From NCBI GenBank assembly GCA_964488535.1, contig CAZAUT010000008.1:1-45327 (forward strand): a DNA stretch of 45,327 nucleotides, given 5' to 3'. The position numbers and the translations under genes are program-made. Under the pieces are notes generated by a model. It searched no databases. It had not been told where the DNA came from and saw only the letters and a list, made by a program, of their open reading frames with translations. This stretch comes from GWB1-38-13 sp964488535. Lineage in GTDB: Bacteria; Patescibacteriota; Microgenomatia; UBA8517. This document shows positions 15,906 to 24,802 of this stretch, one piece after another (within the stretch, counting starts at the first letter, position 1; every line of letters begins with the position of its first letter).

Positions 15906-18900
15906 ATTAAAAATCCAATTATCCCCACCATCGTCATTCCTGACACCACCAATCCCGGCCAGACATACTTCTGCGGGGTAAAGTACAAAGTATATTTTCC
16001 GTCTTTTTCAACATAAAATCCATTAACAAGCGAATACACTTTTTTCGCCGGTTGACCGTTTAATTCCCACAACTCATCAAATGTTTCGGAAAAGATTAAG
16101 TACGAAGGTTTGGTAAGACCCGTTATTTCAACTTCATACTTGGTTGGATCAATTCGTTTGTACGAGACACCTGTTTCTTGCTTATTGCTTATTGCTTTTT
16201 GATTTATGAATGTTTCCCCCACTTCTGGGGTGTCATTCTTCCTTTGCCTCGCCGTAGTCACGCCTGTGGTGAGCGAAGTCGAACCAAGCTTGTCGAGGGA
16301 AGAAGGCGGGTTCACCACCATGACTCTATTTTCATCTTTTAGCTTTTCAACTTTTCCCTCCAACTCGTCCAACTCCCCATCCGACAGTGTAACGATAGCG
16401 TTTATTACATTAATTTCTCCAAAGGTTTTAATTGTTAATGGCTTACTGTTTACTGTTTCTTGTTTTCTGTCTGTTCCCCCCACTCCTAGAGTGTTCTTAT
16501 CGTTTTCTGTTTTCTGTTTATTGTTTATTGTTAACTTCCCCACCCTGCTCCATCCGAACTCCGCTTTATCGTATGTAGAAATCTGATCCGGAACATCTTT
16601 ATATCCCGTCAGTTTAATATCAACTTTTTCGGGATCTTCGTCTAACGTGTCAATTTCCCCAATCTTCTCCTCTCCCTGCCAGAACTCAATCCTTCCACCT
16701 CGGGAACTCGTCATTACACGGGTAAATAATGTTTCATTATTTTTGTATATTGTATATGGTATATCGTATATTGCATCGCCTTCGGCGATAGCCCATCCTC
16801 CATTAAAATCAAACTCTTGATAATCTAATCCATATTTGTTTTGCAGAAAATCCCTCCACCATAAAAAATCCGTGGTCTCTCTTTTCCAGATTTTTCCCGT
16901 GCCATTGTCTTCAGTTTTAAGTTTTAAGTTGTAGTTTTGAGCTTTGAGTTTTGAGCTTTGAGCTCTATCTATATTCTCTGATGGCTCTCTTTCAATATTG
17001 GAGGCCGGAAAGTAAAACTTATCCTCATCAACCATGCTCATCATCAAATCCGTTTCGTTTTTATCGTATAAAACCACCTTGCTGTTTGGATCGATCTCAT
17101 TTATAACCCCAGGATTTTCTTCGGCAAAAATAAGCGCGTTATTTGAAAGGTCAAACCCGGGAATTTCCATCAGATCGTCGTAAATCCTGTCGCTTCCGAC
17201 AACATAATACGAATTTTCCGCCAAAAAGATGTGGTCTTTTGTCTTCTTCGTCTGAAGAACCGCAACGGGTGGTTCGTAGATCCTCTTTTCGATCCAGGGA
17301 AGATTTGTAAGTTGATCCAAAAATGCGTAGTAATAATCAATGTTGTCCTGCTTTAATGTCTCCCGTCTTGTGTCCGGATAGGGATAGTAAATATATTTTA
17401 TTCCGGCAATGGCAAACAATTCCCCCATGAAAGGCGCTTCACGAAGATAATTGAACTGCTCATACGTCCCAACGGTTCCGATGGCAAAAGGACGCTTGGA
17501 TAGAAGCCGTAACGCTTCTACCGAAGGATGTGTCGGGGACGAATACCCGAGCGGCGCACGTGAGGGAATGAAAAATATCCTTGAAAAACTGTCGTCTTTT
17601 TCAATAATATCGGCAACGGCAAAACTCTCCTTTTCGTAAACGGGCTTTAAAAACATCCCGGTCATCCGGCCGGTGTAAACCGGCGAGACGAGCAATAAAC
17701 AATAAGCAATAAACACTATCGGAACGATCATTTCTTTTGTCATTCCCAACCTGATTGGGAATCTATATAAATATTCACTCCAGGAGTGTTTTTGAAGCAG
17801 TTTACCCTGAGCGTGTCGAAGGGTCATTCTGGTTTGTCCAGAATCTTTCCACTTCTTTGACAAGAAGTCCACCGAATATCCAATCAACACTGAATAAGAA
17901 AGTGCCACAAGAAAAAAGAATTTTGTAGAGTCGCGAAACAGTGAAAATCCGGGCACATTAGTAAAAAGAAAATTATAAACTTCGCCAAAAGGCGGATTTG
18001 CCCCTTTTGTCAGAAATATCCCCGCCACCGCCACAACGGTCCAAAACACTACATCCCGCCTGTGGTGAGCAAGGCCGAACCATCCACTCCATAAGTGACT
18101 TTTAATTTTTAAGTTTTGATATTTCATTTTGATTTTTGATTTTTGATTTTTGATATTAATAAGCATTATTAGCTTATTAATCACCACAATCCCCGGCATC
18201 AAAAACGCCAACACCGGAATCAGCAAAAACTCCCACCTTACGGGCGCAACTTTTCCAAAAACATTCAAATACCAATGGGGTTGCAAGATAAGTAGCGCAT
18301 GTTTCCAAGTGGTAAAGTTCAAAAATGATGTTTGAGAAACTTGGGAATATCCTTCAGGCAAAGTCGGATGTTTTGCCAAAATTGAAGGCAATATCCAGTA
18401 AAAATTAAGTCCCACTAAAACAATTCCCGAATTTAATCCTATTATAAAATATCGTTTAAGTTTTCTGCAGGACGTCTTCTTTATATCTATAAACGAATAT
18501 AAAATAAAATCTAAAGCAATCAGAATAATCAAAAGATACAAAATTCTAATATCAAATATGGAGATCACTAATATACTTATATAAAAATAAAAGTCTTTTA
18601 TCGATTGATTATTTGCTAAACTATTTTTGAAAAACAAATACGAAAGCGGTAATAAGGAGTAAGTTACAGCCAGATTGAGTTGGCCTCCGTCAACCAACAA
18701 CAGAAAATATGTATTTGTAAAAAAAAATACTACACTTGCAACAATTCCCTCTAATGATATATTTTTATTATAAAATAATTTAAATGAAGCAAAAACTCCT
18801 ATTATCAATATTGGCAATGTATAAATTAATGATGTCAGAATGTATGGACACAAACCCAAGACACTAAATATTCCATAGATAAAATCTTTTGGCCAAGCCC

Positions 18901-19102
18901 ATAAAGTACCCACAGAATATTCTCCAAAACCTTCTGTAATTACAGTATTCCTCCACGTTTGGGGATAATTAAAAAAATATCTGTCCAATTCTTTAAAGTT
19001 ATAGTGAAAATCATTTGCAACTCGAGAGGATAAAGGTATAAACAAACTCCAAAACACTCCCACCAAAACAAGAAAAAGAACGAGGTAATAATTCAGTCTC
19101 AT
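15857..19102 (-). CDS. Giant GT-C-like membrane protein (YfhO/AftD-like) carrying many repeat-derived inserts
   Basis: A 1081-residue protein: about twelve membrane segments in residues 1-480, a large extracytoplasmic domain (about 480-1050), then one membrane segment and a basic tail. The loop motif NPPFGEVYNFLFTNVPGFSLFRDSTKF (about 368-394 in shorter pieces: NPPFGEVY, LFRDSTKF) is shared with the proteins at 19558 and 31992 and recalls AftD/YfhO-like proteins. I infer an outer-face sugar transferase using a polyprenyl-phosphate donor. At least six stretches are repeat-encoded: INIKNQKSKIKMKYQ (about 314-330), SLWSGWFGLAHHRR region, KDSGQTRMTLRHAQGK (about 418-433), AIYDIPYTIY, SSKLKAQNYNLKLK, and NNKQKTENDKNTLGVGG. 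All stay in frame and lie in loops or the soluble domain. The C-terminal LNNKQKTIK is also from a repeat. Confidence 0.75.
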   Translation of the reverse strand: MRLNYYLVLFLVLVGVFWSLFIPLSSRVANDFHYNFKELDRYFFNYPQTWRNTVITEGFGEYSVGTLWAWPKDFIYGIFSVLGLCPYILTSLIYTLPILIIGVFASFKLFYNKNISLEGIVASVVFFFTNTYFLLLVDGGQLNLAVTYSLLPLSYLFFKNSLANNQSIKDFYFYISILVISIFDIRILYLLIILIALDFILYSFIDIKKTSCRKLKRYFIIGLNSGIVLVGLNFYWILPSILAKHPTLPEGYSQVSQTSFLNFTTWKHALLILQPHWYLNVFGKVAPVRWEFLLIPVLAFLMPGIVVINKLIMLINIKNQKSKIKMKYQNLKIKSHLWSGWFGLAHHRRDVVFWTVVAVAGIFLTKGANPPFGEVYNFLFTNVPGFSLFRDSTKFFFLVALSYSVLIGYSVDFLSKKWKDSGQTRMTLRHAQGKLLQKHSWSEYLYRFPIRLGMTKEMIVPIVFIAYCLLLVSPVYTGRMTGMFLKPVYEKESFAVADIIEKDDSFSRIFFIPSRAPLGYSSPTHPSVEALRLLSKRPFAIGTVGTYEQFNYLREAPFMGELFAIAGIKYIYYPYPDTRRETLKQDNIDYYYAFLDQLTNLPWIEKRIYEPPVAVLQTKKTKDHIFLAENSYYVVGSDRIYDDLMEIPGFDLSNNALIFAEENPGVINEIDPNSKVVLYDKNETDLMMSMVDEDKFYFPASNIEREPSENIDRAQSSKLKAQNYNLKLKTEDNGTGKIWKRETTDFLWWRDFLQNKYGLDYQEFDFNGGWAIAEGDAIYDIPYTIYKNNETLFTRVMTSSRGGRIEFWQGEEKIGEIDTLDEDPEKVDIKLTGYKDVPDQISTYDKAEFGWSRVGKLTINNKQKTENDKNTLGVGGTDRKQETVNSKPLTIKTFGEINVINAIVTLSDGELDELEGKVEKLKDENRVMVVNPPSSLDKLGSTSLTTGVTTARQRKNDTPEVGETFINQKAISNKQETGVSYKRIDPTKYEVEITGLTKPSYLIFSETFDELWELNGQPAKKVYSLVNGFYVEKDGKYTLYFTPQKYVWPGLVVSGMTMVGIIGFLIISKQKTLNNKQKTIK
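16178..16325 (-). repeat. NKQ units, CACTTCTGGGGTG and a CTGTGGTGAGC element inside the 15857 gene
   Basis: GCTTATTGCTTATTG units (16178-16196), an imperfect copy of the CACTCCAGGAGTG palindrome (16220-16232), then a unit running from GTCATTCTT (16232) to CATGAC (16324). CGCCTGTGGTGAGC at 16261 recurs at 18057. All in frame. Confidence 0.6.
16431..16534 (-). repeat. NKQ units around a CACTCCTAGAGTG palindrome inside the 15857 gene
   Basis: GTTTACTGTTTC and GTTTTCTG units stand on both sides of CACTCCTAGAGTG (16481-16493). The block is bounded by direct repeats ATTGTTAA at 16431-16438 and 16527-16534. It encodes about 34 in-frame residues rich in K, Q and N. Confidence 0.65.
16740..16793 (-). 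repeat. TATATTGTATATGG units with a TTCG hairpin inside the 15857 gene
   Basis: GTATATTGTATATGGTATAT units followed by ATCGCC TTC GGCGAT (a C(TTCG)G tetraloop hairpin). Encodes EGDAIYDIPYTIYK. Similar units at 6790 and 31622. Confidence 0.5.
16914..16974 (-). repeat. AAGTTTTGAGC units inside the 15857 gene
   Basis: TTTTAAGTTTTAAGTTG and TTTTGAGCTTTGAG units; encodes SSKLKAQNYNLKLK. Same family as the element before asnB and the run at 39551. Confidence 0.7.
17689..17850 (-). repeat. Composite palindromic repeat inside the 15857 gene
   Basis: CAATAAACAATAAGC units (17691-17714), hairpin ATTCCCAA/TTGGGAAT (17743-17763), CACTCCAGGAGTG (17776-17788), CCCTGAGCGTGTCGAAGGGTC and hairpin ATTCTGG TTTG TCCAGAAT (17825-17843). 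Read in frame as RHAQGK, KHSWSE and so on, between two membrane segments. Confidence 0.72.
18057..18156 (-). repeat. CTGTGGTGAGC copy and TTTTTGATTT tandem units inside the 15857 gene
   Basis: CGCCTGTGGTGAGCAAGGCC repeats the unit at 16261. TTTTGATTTTTGATTTTTG units at 18126-18152 encode IKNQKSKIK. All in frame between membrane segments. Confidence 0.65.
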
Positions 19103-19211
19103 TTAATTCAATTAATAAAATAATCTTTTTTCACTTCAGAAACAGAGCAACACTAACTACAAACGATTGATTTCATCTGTAATTAACAAACATTAAGAAC
19201 GCCACATATGA

Positions 19212-19553
19212 TTAATTACTCTTTTTTTGCTTCCCTTTTATTTCCAACAGAGCATGAAGAACACCCAACAAATATCCTATTAAACATAAATTCATAAATG
19301 TCTCAGCCACATTCCATAAACCAAAAACGGCAAGAGTCGCTCCTATTATAAAAAAGACAAAAGCGGTCATCAAACTAAACAAGCTTGAACGCCTTAGTTT
19401 AAAAACAATATATATCCAACCAATTAATATTTCCCAATATATAAAAGTGAACGATATTCGGTAAGACATCACGGCTTCCCAAGTAATCAGTAGAAGAGAT
19501 AGAAAAAACATAATTAAATATGTTAATATTGCTAAGTTTTTAACAAGTTTCAT
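19212..19553 (-). CDS. Small four-helix membrane protein, unknown function
   Basis: A 113-residue hydrophobic protein with four predicted membrane segments (about residues 8-27, 32-51, 58-80 and 84-104) and a basic C-terminal tail EIKGKQKKSN. No family is recognised. It lies between two giant GT-C-like genes on the same strand, starting 4 bp after the upstream gene's stop, which suggests co-translation. By position it could be a partner of one of those transferases, but the sequence does not show this. The 109 bp downstream of it, up to the next gene, hold no feature I can name. Confidence 0.65.
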   Translation of the reverse strand: MKLVKNLAILTYLIMFFLSLLLITWEAVMSYRISFTFIYWEILIGWIYIVFKLRRSSLFSLMTAFVFFIIGATLAVFGLWNVAETFMNLCLIGYLLGVLHALLEIKGKQKKSN

Positions 19554-19557
19554 TAAA

Positions 19558-22500
19558 TTAATTTTCCTTTCTTTTTTTCAATATACTTACACCCAACAAA
19601 ATTCCGCACGCGAGAATGCTTAGTAGAGATATCTTTTTTCCGACAGTTAATAGTTTTTGTGGAAAGTAAGAGATGGTGATTGTATAATTACCCGCCTTTT
19701 CAATTATCCAACCATTTGCATAGATATTGGTCAGTAAATGTTTATTTTCCGGTATTATACTTCCATCGTCCAACGTTGCCTTCCACCCGTTATCAAACAG
19801 CTCAGAAAAAACCAGTATTTCCTGCATGTTCTGTTTTTTGTCAATACTTACCTGATACAAAGTAGGATTAAGCATTTTCCATTGTATATCCGAACCTTTC
19901 AAATCTGAAATATTAGAACCGGAAGAAATAAACATTTTCGGCGGTGTAAACATCTTTATCTTAAAATTCCTAATTTCAACATCAAAATCAGAACTTTCCA
20001 ATGAACATACTTTTCTTCCCCACCACTCCCTAAAACATTCTTCTCGTTGACCTGGTGTTATCTTTAAAACTCCTTCTCTTGCACCAGAAGTGGAACTGAA
20101 AGATCCTGTCCAGCGACTCCAATCGTGATAAGTTTCGCTCTTCTTGATGTGATCCAGAAAGACCGGGGACTTAACAGCATCTATATCCTGAGTGAAACTT
20201 AAGACAAATTCCCTTCCTTTTGAAAAACGGTATTCAAATTCAATCCTATATTCTTCCGGGTCTCCCGATAATGGAATGTTCCATTCTTTATCATCCAAAT
20301 TCGTATTATCTGCGTCACCAATATCTAATGTGTTTTCATAAAAAGAAGAATTGTCCATCGATATGGCAAGTTCATGCAATCCCTTATCAAGACTGATTGG
20401 CAAGTTGTTTTCTCCAGGACTAACTGCAATTTCGTTCCCGTTTATGTACATCTTATCCTCATTTTGAAACTTTCGGTTTAAGAGATTTAATACAAAATCT
20501 CCTGACGATGCCACCTCAAATCGATATACTAAATATTCACCAACAGATGAATTGGGCAAGAAATATTCCGGCTTGATTTTCAGTCTAGCAAGAACATTGG
20601 ACAATGCATCGCAACTTTCGGACTGCGATCTTTGCAGAAGCAACCATTGATACATCAACGATTTGCGAATAAGGTCAGATACTGGGGTATTATTTTTCAG
20701 ATACTTGTAAAAAAGTGGTTCCAAACTGGTAACTTTTTCTACATATTCTTTTTCTGCTCGATAAATTATTTTCTCATCAACATTTTCCTGACGAAGTTTG
20801 TACACTTCAACTGCGCGTTTACCGAGTAAACCTGTTTTGTATATAGCCTGACCATAATAATCATTTATTGGGGGGTTCATTAAATACTCTTTCATTCTTA
20901 CCAAAAAATAATAATTGTAAGTCGGTAGACGGTTAACATAAAACAATTTGGCCAAAAGGTCACCATCGGTAAAATCCTGAATTTGCGACATCTCGCCAGG
21001 TGAAAACAACTGATTGGGTTTTGGAAAAACAAATTCTTTATAATTATCAAGTTCAAGATCTTCCTCAAAATTTATCAGTGCGGGATTATTTTCCAAATAA
21101 TCCGAATCCAAATATAAGAATGGAGCAATTTCAGACACATTACCTGTTAGAATGTATGGGGATATATATATTTTCTCTTGTTGCCATTTGCTTTGCACCT
21201 CGTATATTTTTATTTTTTCTGTATTGAATTTTTCAATAACATCTCCTTTTACCTCCATCTCTTCCAATTTTACCTCCAGGTTTTGAGGGTCTGCCATTCC
21301 CCGTTCCTTAAATAAAATATCTTTTCTCAAAAGAATGTATTTTCCGTTAATTAACGGCATTAAATCTAAAATTTGATCGGATGACTGTAGTCTGGAAATT
21401 TCATATACAATATCGTTATAAAAAGGAATTGTTGTATTGTATGAAACATTCGGGACGTCAAACAGCACCGTTGAGGGATCCATACCTGAGTATTGTTTTT
21501 CCCAAGTATAAGTAATACCTTCTTCTTTTATAGGTAGAGAAACAAATCGAAAAACCCCCTCTTGTTTGTTCAACCAATCATTAGCTTTCTTATAATCTTC
21601 AGGTACCTTTAATTCAAAATCGGACAATTTTGTTTCAGCAATATTTTTGCTATAAGTAAAAACTAAACCTGTCCAGTAAGGAAAACCCCATAATAAAATG
21701 AGGGATAAAAAAGCAGCTATGGTAAACCTATATTTATTCTTTACATTTCCAAATGAATTTTCAACATTCTGAAGGGCAAAAATAAGCAATGGGGACAATG
21801 TTAAAGCAAGAATAAACCCAAATTTTTCAAAAGGATTTCTGAATAACTGAAAAAATGAACTGTTTATAAAGAGATTGGAAAATATCACACCAAATGGAGG
21901 TTCGCTCCCTTTGATCAGGATAAGGGACAGTATCAAGAGTATTCCCAAAAATAACACTTCCTTCGATTTTCTATATATATGCAACGTTACAAAAACAACC
22001 CCGGTTATAACAAATTCAAATAATACTAACGGAGGAAAGTTGTATATTCTCATCCACGAAGGTCCGTAATATATAAGAGTTCCATGAAGAAGTCGAAGAG
22101 TATTTACCAATAAACCAAGCTGTTGGCTCAATGCATTAAAGGTAGAAATATTACCTTCCAAAGTAAAATATTCTGATGACAGGGAAACGTTTTTGTTGAA
22201 AAAATACAGATAAAATGCTTGAATTAGCCACCAAAAATTAAAAAGAAGATATGAAACTAAAGCAATCCCCAAATATTTTAGTAAAAAACTCCGAAGATCC
22301 CGTTTGAGTAAAAAATAGAAAATGAAAATGTATACAAGCATTGCCCATAGTAATATGTTAAAAGTTGGTGTTGTGAGCGCATACGAAAAAATTGCTGTCG
22401 ACAGTGAAGTTATTAATGAAAATCGATAATCTTTTCTTCTGATTCCTCTTATAAACAAATACAATACAAGCGGAAGGAGCGCCCAGATATACATATGATT

Positions 22501-22986
22501 GTAAAGGAATCTATTCCAAACATTTATTGTCGAAATCGGATTAAACCAATAAATAAATGTTCCAAGCAATGCGTAATGTCTTCTGATTTTCGGAAATAGC
22601 TCAAGAATAAAAAGGTATATCGAGAACCCCGAAGTTATAAAAAGTGAAATAAATACAAAAGCTTCAAGTGCAACATTCTCAATCCCAAGTCTTGCCAATT
22701 GATAAAGAAACCAATATGTCGGAATGGAAGCTGTGAAAAAATTACTTGACGTGCCTAGGTGGGAAAAGAACCATGCAAATTTTGCCCCCCGATAAGTTAT
22801 TCCTAAATCATAAAAGGGTATTCCCGATTCTCCATGTCCCAAAAGATTGCCGTTCCTAAACCATATTGCAGATAATATTATTGGTACCAATACAATAATT
22901 AACATTTCCAAATTAATCGATTTCTGAAAATATTTTTTGTACACGAACGTTAATTTAGACAATTTAATCATTAAAATATCCAACAT
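19558..22986 (-). CDS. Giant GT-C-like membrane protein (YfhO/AftD-like)
   Basis: A 1142-residue protein. The first membrane segment is followed by FRNGNLLGHGESGIPFYD, which is closely echoed by WNGNMLAGAEDGIPLYN in the protein at 31992, so the two are paralogues. About twelve membrane segments fill the first 440 residues, with the shared loop SEPPFGVIFSNLF...LFRNPFEKFGF, followed by a large exported domain and a final membrane segment near the C-terminus (LLSILACGILLGVSIL). The exported part contains a jellyroll-like stretch (VYRFEVASSGDFVLNLLNR), suggesting carbohydrate binding. I infer an outer-face polyprenyl-phosphate-sugar transferase. Unlike its neighbour at 15857 it has no repeat inserts. 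A second ATG at 22971 would cut the overlap with the upstream gene from 23 to 8 bp. Confidence 0.72.
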   Translation of the reverse strand: MLDILMIKLSKLTFVYKKYFQKSINLEMLIIVLVPIILSAIWFRNGNLLGHGESGIPFYDLGITYRGAKFAWFFSHLGTSSNFFTASIPTYWFLYQLARLGIENVALEAFVFISLFITSGFSIYLFILELFPKIRRHYALLGTFIYWFNPISTINVWNRFLYNHMYIWALLPLVLYLFIRGIRRKDYRFSLITSLSTAIFSYALTTPTFNILLWAMLVYIFIFYFLLKRDLRSFLLKYLGIALVSYLLFNFWWLIQAFYLYFFNKNVSLSSEYFTLEGNISTFNALSQQLGLLVNTLRLLHGTLIYYGPSWMRIYNFPPLVLFEFVITGVVFVTLHIYRKSKEVLFLGILLILSLILIKGSEPPFGVIFSNLFINSSFFQLFRNPFEKFGFILALTLSPLLIFALQNVENSFGNVKNKYRFTIAAFLSLILLWGFPYWTGLVFTYSKNIAETKLSDFELKVPEDYKKANDWLNKQEGVFRFVSLPIKEEGITYTWEKQYSGMDPSTVLFDVPNVSYNTTIPFYNDIVYEISRLQSSDQILDLMPLINGKYILLRKDILFKERGMADPQNLEVKLEEMEVKGDVIEKFNTEKIKIYEVQSKWQQEKIYISPYILTGNVSEIAPFLYLDSDYLENNPALINFEEDLELDNYKEFVFPKPNQLFSPGEMSQIQDFTDGDLLAKLFYVNRLPTYNYYFLVRMKEYLMNPPINDYYGQAIYKTGLLGKRAVEVYKLRQENVDEKIIYRAEKEYVEKVTSLEPLFYKYLKNNTPVSDLIRKSLMYQWLLLQRSQSESCDALSNVLARLKIKPEYFLPNSSVGEYLVYRFEVASSGDFVLNLLNRKFQNEDKMYINGNEIAVSPGENNLPISLDKGLHELAISMDNSSFYENTLDIGDADNTNLDDKEWNIPLSGDPEEYRIEFEYRFSKGREFVLSFTQDIDAVKSPVFLDHIKKSETYHDWSRWTGSFSSTSGAREGVLKITPGQREECFREWWGRKVCSLESSDFDVEIRNFKIKMFTPPKMFISSGSNISDLKGSDIQWKMLNPTLYQVSIDKKQNMQEILVFSELFDNGWKATLDDGSIIPENKHLLTNIYANGWIIEKAGNYTITISYFPQKLLTVGKKISLLSILACGILLGVSILKKRKEN

Positions 22987-23626
22987 CTTTTGTACATACC
23001 ATTATAAACGCCATTTCCGGAATAAAGTATGTAACTGGGGAGAAGATATAAGATATTATTTCCCAAAAAACCAAAAGGTGTCTTGATGTGTTCCTCGCCA
23101 GACCTTTTTCCCCATAAATAAACCTTAATCCCTGTCCTCTTACTTTGTATCCTCTTTTTCTGAATTCTTCAATACTCCAACCGGACAAATGTTTTTGATA
23201 TGGATTTTTTTCTTTTAACTTTGCACCTATTCTTTCGTATGGAGTGTAACCAACGGTTGTGGCCACAATTATTCTTTTTGCGGTCAATTTTTCCCACTGA
23301 GATAACGCTTTTTCACCGTCTTTTTTTCTTAAATGCTCAATCACTTGTGAGGCAAGTACAACATCAAATTTTTTCCCTTTAATTTTCTTATCAATTTCAC
23401 TAACAGTCGTTTTGATAATTGATTCATACACATTTTTCTTTATTGCGCTTTTTATGGCATCGGGGTAAAGTTCTGCTCCTACAATTTTCCATTTTTCATT
23501 ATGGGAAAGTATTTTCATTAAATCACCATCGCCGCAGCCAATATCCAATACTGATTCAACTCCCCTGTCAATCGCTTTACTAAGAATCCAAAGATATGAG
23601 AAGGGGATTGTTTTAAATGTACACAT
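22964..23626 (-). CDS. Class I SAM-dependent methyltransferase
   Basis: About 220 residues. It has motif I VLDIGCGDGDLMKIL, then IVGAELYPDAIKSA, FDVVLASQVIEHLRKKDGEKAL and RIIVATTVGYTPYE. The pattern fits Methyltransf_11/23 small-molecule or glycan methyltransferases. I chose the ATG at 23626 over a GTG at 23656 because TATAAT at 23665-23660 on this strand would place the transcript start near 23653, about at the GTG. It is divergent from the GT2 at 23713 and overlaps the downstream GT-C gene, so it probably heads that operon. The C-terminal third has a hydrophobic stretch (WEIISYIFSPVTYFIP) that may contact the membrane. Substrate unknown. Confidence 0.83.
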   Translation of the reverse strand: MCTFKTIPFSYLWILSKAIDRGVESVLDIGCGDGDLMKILSHNEKWKIVGAELYPDAIKSAIKKNVYESIIKTTVSEIDKKIKGKKFDVVLASQVIEHLRKKDGEKALSQWEKLTAKRIIVATTVGYTPYERIGAKLKEKNPYQKHLSGWSIEEFRKRGYKVRGQGLRFIYGEKGLARNTSRHLLVFWEIISYIFSPVTYFIPEMAFIMVCTKDVGYFND

Positions 23627-23659
23627 AAAATAATTTATTTTGAGTACGTCTAACACTTG

Positions 23660-23665
23660 ATTATA
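23660..23665 (-). promoter_or_regulatory. Possible -10 box in a divergent intergenic region
   Basis: TATAAT reads on the minus strand 34 bases upstream of the chosen ATG at 23626. The 56 bp between the GTG at 23656 and the plus-strand GT2 at 23713 are very AT-rich. No convincing -35 box stands at 16-18 bp, so this is only a candidate. Confidence 0.28.
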
Positions 23666-23712
23666 CTAATTCAAAGATTAAAATTAAACCATATTCAATA
23701 AATACTGAAGTA

Positions 23713-24729
23713 ATGAAATATCCCAAAGTCACTCTAATTATATCGAACATAAACGGAATGAGCCTAAATCTCCTTCCCGAATGTATTAATTCATTAACAA
23801 AAATTGATTACCCTAATTGGGAATTAATCGTTATTGATAATTGCTCAACCGACAACAGTGTCGAATTTCTAAAAAAGAGGTTTTTGAAACTTAAAAACTG
23901 CCAAGTTATTCAAAATCCGATTAATATGTACTCGCATGGAATTAACCTTGCGGTAAAAAACGCAAAAGGAAAATATATAGCAAATTTCAACAACGACTTA
24001 TCTCTTAAAAGAAACTACATTACTCTGCTAATCAATGAACTTCTAAAAGATACTACGTTAGGCATAGTTCAGGGAAAACTTCTTAATTATTATGACCGTA
24101 CTTTGGTCGATACAGCTGGTGAGACTATGGATATTTATGGGAATCCAGTAACGATTGGGTCAAAAGAAAAAAGTAATTTACATAATGATGCTAAAGAAAT
24201 TCTTTCGGCATGTGGTGCCGCCTGTGTCTTTAAAAAGACATTGTTTAATAAAATTGGCAAATACGATCCCGAATACGGTATAGGTTATGAGGACATGGAT
24301 TTTTCATTGCGCGCAAGAAGGCTTGGTTATACCATTAAAATGGTTCCTGAAGCAATTTGTTATCACAAAAGGGCAAAAACAGATGTTGCCGATTTTGTCA
24401 AACATAAAGTAAAATGGCATTTTAATAAAAATCGAATTACCACCATGATCAAAAATTACCCGCTTGGTTTACTTATTAAATCATTGCCCTTAACTGTATT
24501 ACTTTATTTTGGAATCGCTTTTTGGGAATGGATAGTAAATCGAAATTGGCGAATGGGATATTTAAGAATAAGCTCTTTGTTTTGGGTAACTGTTCATTTA
24601 CATCAGATATTTAAAAAAAGACGGAGAATTAATAAACTTGGAGCATTGCCTCTATCCGAAAAGGACTTGCAACTTTTTTCCAAAAGATCGTTAATGGACA
24701 GTTTCAACACTTACACGGGTACAAAATAA
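23713..24729 (+). CDS. GT2-family glycosyltransferase, rhamnosyltransferase (WbbL)-like
   Basis: A 338-residue GT-A enzyme. It starts VTLIISNINGMSLNLLPECI, then LIVIDNCSTDNSVEFL, NPINMYSHGINLAVKNAKGKY, an NND in place of DxD (FNNDLSL), and the GYEDMDFSLRARRLGY segment with the catalytic-region ED. This combination is typical of WbbL/RfbF-like rhamnosyltransferases. A C-terminal hydrophobic segment (PLTVLLYFGIAFWEWIV) probably anchors it to the membrane. It is the first gene of the plus-strand module with a C-methyltransferase, an RmlD-like reductase and RmlC, so the 6-deoxysugar they make may be its donor. It is divergent from the methyltransferase at 23626. Confidence 0.87.
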   Translation: MKYPKVTLIISNINGMSLNLLPECINSLTKIDYPNWELIVIDNCSTDNSVEFLKKRFLKLKNCQVIQNPINMYSHGINLAVKNAKGKYIANFNNDLSLKRNYITLLINELLKDTTLGIVQGKLLNYYDRTLVDTAGETMDIYGNPVTIGSKEKSNLHNDAKEILSACGAACVFKKTLFNKIGKYDPEYGIGYEDMDFSLRARRLGYTIKMVPEAICYHKRAKTDVADFVKHKVKWHFNKNRITTMIKNYPLGLLIKSLPLTVLLYFGIAFWEWIVNRNWRMGYLRISSLFWVTVHLHQIFKKRRRINKLGALPLSEKDLQLFSKRSLMDSFNTYTGTK

Positions 24730-24802
24730 AACGTCTGAAAACAGTTACTTTAAGTGTTTTTTCCGACTAAAATATCATTATCATTTAGTGTAAACTATCT
24801 AT

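Noticed and set aside
3301..18156. Assembly artefact as source of the repeats
   Set aside because: Copies differ from each other and keep the reading frame at many independent sites, which misassembly would not give; raw reads would still be worth checking.
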